From Burkholderiales bacterium (GTDB taxonomy: Bacteria > Pseudomonadota > Gammaproteobacteria > Burkholderiales > SG8-41), in contig JALHRQ010000001.1 in assembly GCA_022841375.1 (NCBI GenBank), positions 62,001 to 126,000 on the forward strand: 64,000 nt of DNA, read 5' to 3'. Under the pieces are notes generated by a model that was not told where the DNA came from, made no database searches, and saw only the letters and a list, made by a program, of their open reading frames with translations. Positions 60,215 through 64,000 of this stretch are shown in pieces; positions within the stretch are counted from its first letter, which is position 1; each line of letters opens with the position of its first letter. The translations under genes and the position numbers were made by a program.

Positions 60215-61072
60215 TCAGGCCCCGGGCGGAATGACGATGGTCGAATCCTCGCGGTTGCCCCATTCCCCCCAGGCCGACACGTAGTTGCGTACGTTCGGAT
60301 AACCCAGCGATTTCAGCGCAATGAAGGTGCTCGCCGAGCGGTAACCACCGTGGCAAACGGGAATCACGATCTTGTCCGGCGTGACACCGCGCGATTCATA
60401 CAAGGCACGAATTTCATCCGGCTTGAGGAAAGCCCCATGCGCATCCAGATGCTCGCGCCAGAAAATATGCACCGCGCCCGGTATCGTGCCGACACGCCGC
60501 GCGCGTTTTTCGGTGCCGCGATATTCACCCTCGCGACGCACATCGACGAGGGCATAGTCGGGATTGTTGATCGCTTTTTGCACCTCAAAGCGCGTCGCCA
60601 GCAGATCCCAATTCAGCGTACCGCGGAACGGCGGCGGTGTCGGCGGCACCTGGGTCGGGTCCATCGGCGGCGGCGCTTCGTTCAGGCGCACCATCTTCTG
60701 CCCCGCTGTAATCCAAGCATGGGTGCCGCCATCGAGAATCCGCACATCCGGATGCCCCAGCACCGCGAGCAGCCACACTGCCCGCGCCGCGCGTTCGCCG
60801 GACTCGTGGTCATAAATCACCACCGGCCGGTCGACGCGCACGCCGCGCGAACCGAACAGCACGCGGAAAATCGTGAGGAAGGAATTCAGCGGCGCTTCGG
60901 AGGAGTCGTTGAGGCTGACGCCGTAGATATCGACGTGGGTGCTGCCGGCGATGTGACCGACGGCGAAGTCTTCAGCGGGGCGGAGATCGACCAGCGTGAC
61001 GTCGGACAGGCGGGAGGCCAGTTCGGGGGCGGTGATCAGATAGTGGGGATCGGAGAATTTTGTGGATAACAT
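60215..61072 (-). CDS. Tandem-rhodanese sulfurtransferase (SseA-like)
   Basis: 285 residues. Two rhodanese domains. The N-terminal one has VIYDHESGERAARAVW, without the active Cys; the C-terminal one has VCHGGYRSASTFIAL (Cys near 239) at the loop, so only the second is catalytic, as in thiosulfate sulfurtransferases. CRGGxR-like loop with a Gly-Gly-Tyr-Arg pattern favours thiosulfate or persulfide as donor. Convergent with the DUF599 gene. It fits the sulfide/persulfide neighbourhood but is not part of the BigR-controlled transcript. Family secure. Confidence 0.92.
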   Translation of the reverse strand: MLSTKFSDPHYLITAPELASRLSDVTLVDLRPAEDFAVGHIAGSTHVDIYGVSLNDSSEAPLNSFLTIFRVLFGSRGVRVDRPVVIYDHESGERAARAVWLLAVLGHPDVRILDGGTHAWITAGQKMVRLNEAPPPMDPTQVPPTPPPFRGTLNWDLLATRFEVQKAINNPDYALVDVRREGEYRGTEKRARRVGTIPGAVHIFWREHLDAHGAFLKPDEIRALYESRGVTPDKIVIPVCHGGYRSASTFIALKSLGYPNVRNYVSAWGEWGNREDSTIVIPPGA

Positions 61073-61196
61073 GTCGCGCTTAAATCGCTTTAAGAAGTAG
61101 CCAGTAAGGAGCGAAGCGTATTACGGGAACCCAATCCCGTCTGCACATCTGCAGTCATTTCACATAACCAGCGCTGAACAAAAACAAGGCCGCATT

Positions 61197-61225
61197 TTGA
61201 CGTCATAACGTTGTAACGTTATACT
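61197..61225 (+). promoter_or_regulatory. Sigma-70 promoter with embedded operator for the toxin-antitoxin pair
   Basis: -35 TTGACG (61197-61202) and -10 TATACT (61220-61225) with a 17-bp spacer. A perfect inverted repeat ATAACGTT-GT-AACGTTAT (61205-61222) fills the spacer and part of the -10, so antitoxin binding would block RNA polymerase, giving conditional autoregulation. Confidence 0.8.
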
Positions 61226-61249
61226 GTCATTATCTTCAGGAGCCTCTCC

Positions 61250-61483
61250 ATGAGCGATTTATCCAAAAGATCAACGATTTACTTCGATCCGGCGATTCAC
61301 CAGGCACTGCGCCTGCGAGCCGCCAGCACTCAGGTTTCGGTATCGGAACTGGTGGACGAGGCGGTCAAACTGATGATGCGCGAAGATCAGGAAGATCTGG
61401 CCGCATTTACGCAACGCGCAACCGAACCTGAAATGACCTACGAAGCCCTGCTCGCCGACCTGAAAGCGAATGGCAAGTTATAA
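61250..61483 (+). CDS. Ribbon-helix-helix antitoxin
   Basis: 77 residues. The N-terminal beta-strand and two helices SKRSTIYFDPAIHQALRLRAASTQVSVSELVDEAVKLMM form a ribbon-helix-helix DNA-binding domain; the flexible C terminus EDLAAFTQRATEPEMTYEALLADLKANGKL would wrap the toxin. AGGAG lies 7 bases before ATG. It overlaps the toxin gene by 14 bp and should repress the promoter described at 61197. CopG/RHH antitoxin of a RelE-type pair. Family secure; specificity not. Confidence 0.9.
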   Translation: MSDLSKRSTIYFDPAIHQALRLRAASTQVSVSELVDEAVKLMMREDQEDLAAFTQRATEPEMTYEALLADLKANGKL

Positions 61484-61742
61484 GGTCTACACGGTCACCT
61501 TCAAGCAATCGGTGGCCAAGGACCTGCGTGCCATTCCCAATGCGGATGTCAGGCGCATTCTCGATCGCATCAACACCCTCGCCGAAAATCCTCGCGGCGA
61601 AGGCTGCGTGAAGCTTGCAGGACAGGAACGCTACCGCATGCGACAAGGTATTTACCGTATCGTTTATGAAATCCACGACGACCGGCTGGTCGTCATCGTG
61701 GTCAAGATCGGGCATCGATCAAGCGTTTACGAAACGCGCTGA
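61470..61742 (+). CDS. RelE/ParE superfamily toxin
   Basis: 90 residues. YTVTFKQSVAKDLRAIPNADVRRILDRINTLAENPRGEGCVKLAGQERYRMRQGIYRIVYEIHDDRLVVIVVKIGHRSSVYE is the full RelE-like fold (residues quoted across the chain: FKQSVAKDLRAI at the start, KLAGQERYRMRQGIYRIVYE mid-chain). The basic RYRMRQGIYR region matches mRNA-interferase RelE rather than gyrase-targeting ParE. Overlaps the antitoxin by 14 bp, the normal order. It would inhibit translation when free. Family secure; target inferred. Confidence 0.9.
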   Translation: MASYKVYTVTFKQSVAKDLRAIPNADVRRILDRINTLAENPRGEGCVKLAGQERYRMRQGIYRIVYEIHDDRLVVIVVKIGHRSSVYETR

Positions 61743-61759
61743 GCTATCCGCGTTACAAA

Positions 61760-62872
61760 TCACTTGATTGCCTCCAATCTAACCACCCCCCCCTCCCGCT
61801 CATCCGTCAGCAGATAAACCAACCCATCCGGCCCCACCCGCACATCGCGGATACGCCCGATCTGCCCTTTGAGCAACCGCTCCTCACGCACCACCTTCTC
61901 GCCGTTCAGTTCCAGCCGCACCAGCATCTCATCGCGCAACGCGCCGATCAGGATGTTGCCTTTCCAGTTCGGAAATTTGTCTCCGTTATAGAAAGCCATA
62001 CCCGACGGCGCAATCGACGGCACCCAGACATGAAGCGGCTGCTCCATGCCGGCTTTGGCATTGCCTTCGCCGATCTTGGTGCCGATGCCGTAATTGACGC
62101 CGTAGCTGATCACCGGCCAGCCGTAGTTGCGGCCGGCGCGCATCACGTTGATTTCATCGCCGCCCTGCGGCCCGTGTTCATGGGTCCACAGCTCGCCGGT
62201 CTGCGGATGGAATGCCGCGCCCTGCATGTTGCGGTTGCCCAGCGTGAACTTTTCAGGTTTTGCGCTGGCGCGGTTGACGAAGGGATTGTCGGCGGGCACG
62301 CGACCGTCATCGTGCAGCCGGATCACAGAGCCGGCATGATCATCGAGATTTTGCGCACGCGGCATGTCGCCGCGGTCGCCGAGGGTCAGATAAACAAGAC
62401 CTTTGCCGTCAAACACGATGCGCCCGCCGAAATGATGGCCGGTGCGCGTTTTCGGTTCCATGCTGAACAGTACCTGCACGCTGGTCATGCGATAGCCATC
62501 GAGTTTTCCGCGCGCCAGCACTGTGCCCCATCCGCCCGGGCCGGGGGCGTTGTAGGCCCAGTAGATCCAGCCGTTCTGCGCGTATTGCGGATGCAGCGCG
62601 ACGTCGAACAGGCCGCCCTGGCCGGTGGCGACAATCTCGGGCAGGCCTTCGACTGGCTTCGGGTCGAGCTTGAAATCCTTGCTGACGATGCGCAGCCGAC
62701 CTTGGCGTTCGGTCACCAGCATGCGTCCGTCGGGCAGGAAGGTGATGGACCACGGGTTCTGCAGGCCGCGCACGAGGGTGACCACGCGGAAGGCGTGTTT
62801 TTCGGATTGGATGATTTGGGCCGATGCCGGCAGCGTCGTCATCAGCACCATGGCCAACAATGCCATCGTCAT
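61760..62872 (-). CDS. PQQ-dependent sugar dehydrogenase (GSDH family), secreted
   Basis: 370 residues from the ATG at 62872 or 364 from 62866 (MALLAMVLMTTLPASAQ). Signal peptide ending ASA. Six-bladed propeller: FRVVTLVRGLQNPWSITFLPDGRMLVTERQG, GGLFDVALHPQY, LTLGDRG, RNMQGAAFHPQTGELWTHEHGPQGGDEINV with the catalytic His-pair region, and GLVYLLTDERE near the end. It oxidises aldoses in the periplasm, PQQ supplied externally. The alternative start at 62872 lies inside a REP-like palindrome. Family secure; substrate not. Confidence 0.9.
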   Translation of the reverse strand: MTMALLAMVLMTTLPASAQIIQSEKHAFRVVTLVRGLQNPWSITFLPDGRMLVTERQGRLRIVSKDFKLDPKPVEGLPEIVATGQGGLFDVALHPQYAQNGWIYWAYNAPGPGGWGTVLARGKLDGYRMTSVQVLFSMEPKTRTGHHFGGRIVFDGKGLVYLTLGDRGDMPRAQNLDDHAGSVIRLHDDGRVPADNPFVNRASAKPEKFTLGNRNMQGAAFHPQTGELWTHEHGPQGGDEINVMRAGRNYGWPVISYGVNYGIGTKIGEGNAKAGMEQPLHVWVPSIAPSGMAFYNGDKFPNWKGNILIGALRDEMLVRLELNGEKVVREERLLKGQIGRIRDVRVGPDGLVYLLTDEREGGVVRLEAIK

Positions 62873-63110
62873 TCCGGCGCGCCCTAAAAGAAGTCCCCTT
62901 GGGGGGAAAGCCAGAATCCAGATGCCTTTGAAAGCGCTAAACATGCAGCTCGGTGGCAACCCCTCACCCCCGCCCTGCTTCGCTTCAAGTGTGCCCTTGT
63001 CTCCCCGCAAGCGGGGAGAGGGGGTTTCGGCTTTGAAGCTCACACTGTCCATGACACGCAACAGGACTGGACACGCAGTGACTGGATTCCGGCTTGCGCC
63101 GGAATGACGA
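62867..63110. repeat. REP-like palindrome cluster between the dehydrogenase and mfd
   Basis: Perfect hairpins: ATTCCGGC-TTGC-GCCGGAAT (63086-63105) and CTCCCCGC-AA-GCGGGGAG (63001-63018). A third, interrupted copy of the first unit begins ATTCCGGCGC at 62871 and resumes GAATCCAG near 62914, with the inserted CCCCTTGGGG palindrome between. Such CTGGATTCCGGC...GGAATGACG units are common intergenic repeats. The 320-bp gap holds no other gene. Confidence 0.8.
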
Positions 63111-63160
63111 ACGGGGAAGGTCATGCGCAAACGCTCCAGAGGGTAATAAACCGGCGCGTT

Positions 63161-63166
63161 TATAAT
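63161..63166 (+). promoter_or_regulatory. Candidate -10 of mfd
   Basis: TATAAT, 27 bp upstream of the mfd ATG; the -35 position is poor. The promoter call rests on the perfect hexamer only. Confidence 0.4.
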
Positions 63167-63192
63167 AGCGCCCTTTTCAGAAGCAACATTTG

Positions 63193-64000
63193 ATGCACCC
63201 AGAAAAGCTGCCCGCACCCGGGCAGCGCACCAGCACCGCCCTGCTGCACGGTTCCAGCGACGCCCCCCTGTTGGCTGAACTGGCTGCCCGCGCTCGTCCG
63301 CTGCTGGTGCTGACGGAGTCGGCATGGCAGGCGCAGCGCCTGTTGCAGGAGATCCCGTTCTTTGCGCCGCAGCTGCGGGTGCACATGCTGCCCGACTGGG
63401 AAACGCTGCCCTACGACCATTTCTCGCCGCACCACGATCTGGTGTCGGAACGACTCGCAACGCTGTGCCAGATGGTGCGCGGCGACTTCGATATCGCGCT
63501 GGTGCCGGTAACCACGGCGCTGTATCGCATGGCGCCGGTGGATTTCATTACCGCCAATACCTTCTATTTCCGCCAGGGCGCGAAACTCGGCGCCAACGCG
63601 CTGCGCCATCAGTTGACGCTCGCCGGCTACAACCATGTCACCCAGGTCATCGCACCCGGTGAATACAGTTTCCGCGGCGGACTGATCGACCTGTATCCGA
63701 TGGGCAGCCCGCTGCCCTACCGCATCGACCTGTTCGACGAAGTGATCGATTCGATCCGCAGCTTTGATGTCGACAGTCAGCGTTCCATCATGAAAGTGCC
63801 GGAGGTGCGTCTGCTGCCGGCGCGCGAATTCCCGATGGACGAAGCCGCGCGCACCGCGTTCCGTCAGCGTTTCCGCGAGCGTTTTGAAGGCGACCCCTCG
63901 CGCAGCCAGGTCTACAAGGATGTGTCCAAGGGCATCCCCACCGCGGGTGTTGAATATTTTCTGCCGGTGTTTTTTGACAGCACCGCGCTGGTCACCGATT
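63193..64000 (+). CDS. mfd: Transcription-repair coupling factor Mfd (3' end outside window)
   Basis: First ~269 residues from the ATG at 63193; open to the right edge. LHGSSDAPLLAELAARARPLLVLTESAWQAQRLLQEIPFF, HMLPDWETLPYDHFSPHHDLVSERLATL and VIAPGEYSFRGGLIDLYPMGSPLPYRIDLFDEVIDSIRSFD match the UvrB-homology N-terminal module of Mfd (residues quoted across ~17-200). The helicase and RNA-polymerase-interacting domains lie beyond the edge. It releases stalled RNA polymerase and recruits UvrA. Secure. Confidence 0.95.
   Translation, partial: MHPEKLPAPGQRTSTALLHGSSDAPLLAELAARARPLLVLTESAWQAQRLLQEIPFFAPQLRVHMLPDWETLPYDHFSPHHDLVSERLATLCQMVRGDFDIALVPVTTALYRMAPVDFITANTFYFRQGAKLGANALRHQLTLAGYNHVTQVIAPGEYSFRGGLIDLYPMGSPLPYRIDLFDEVIDSIRSFDVDSQRSIMKVPEVRLLPAREFPMDEAARTAFRQRFRERFEGDPSRSQVYKDVSKGIPTAGVEYFLPVFFDSTALVTD

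Noticed and set aside
1-64000. tRNA, rRNA, prophage and insertion sequences
   Set aside because: No cloverleaf-like sequence, rRNA segment, transposase, integrase or phage structural gene was recognised in either strand by reading; short non-coding RNAs cannot be excluded without covariance searches.

Overview
The window is GC-rich bacterial chromosome. The gene set points to a betaproteobacterium, probably Burkholderiales or a near relative: several Bug/TctC-type substrate-binding proteins, a TctABC transporter, tandem YeeE genes, an E. coli-type FrdABCD next to rquA, and the housekeeping clusters tsaB-rimI-udg and ispD-ispF. This placement is inference from gene content; no rRNA or tRNA gene was found to anchor it. 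No prophage, insertion sequence or CRISPR array was seen.

Layout. 1-13 kb is a surface/glycan region: a giant glycosyltransferase with an internally duplicated GlcNAc-transferase plus SAM-domain module, a two-partner secretion pair (TpsA exoprotein, TpsB pore) and a family-4 glycosyltransferase. 13-21.3 kb is a minus-strand unit: TctA-TctB-TctC transporter, AraC regulator, an AprA/FrdA-like flavoprotein, a 2x[4Fe-4S] ferredoxin and an alpha/beta hydrolase, with a 17-bp tandem repeat between regulator and flavoprotein. 21.5-25.5 kb holds two TPM-domain genes with lemA, then tsaB-rimI-udg. 25.6-33.7 kb mixes small membrane and RidA proteins, an orphan DGQHR (DndB-like) gene, a cysteine-repeat secreted protein, an OmpR/EnvZ pair, an orphan cNMP-binding protein, ispD-ispF and an AMMECR1 protein.

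33.9-45.5 kb carries a large PAS/GAF/HD-GYP receptor, a BT1-like transporter, a small HD alarmone-hydrolase-like protein, an enolase-superfamily enzyme, two divergent Bug proteins and the ABC-F protein YheS. 45.5-49.5 kb is frdABCD-rquA, five genes overlapping or 1 nt apart. This is the clearest functional story in the window: rhodoquinone synthesis coupled to a quinol:fumarate reductase for low-oxygen respiration. 49.7-57 kb holds a 6PGDH-like oxidoreductase, a CDF metal exporter, an EamA permease, a hydrolase, a TauD-family oxygenase, a tandem UspA protein and an unusual bicupin-rubredoxin fusion.

57.3-61.1 kb is a sulfide/persulfide cluster (Blh-type persulfide dioxygenase, BigR repressor, two YeeE half-transporters, DUF599 protein, tandem rhodanese) around an AT-rich divergent operator. 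It is followed by a RelE-type toxin-antitoxin pair with a promoter/operator overlap, a PQQ-type sugar dehydrogenase, a patch of REP-like palindromes and the start of mfd, cut by the right edge.

The strongest leads are the rquA-frd coupling, the glycosyltransferase/TpsA neighbourhood (possible adhesin glycosylation), the 40-residue CX6C repeat protein, the bicupin-rubredoxin fusion, and the AraC/flavoprotein operon with its 17-bp repeat array.
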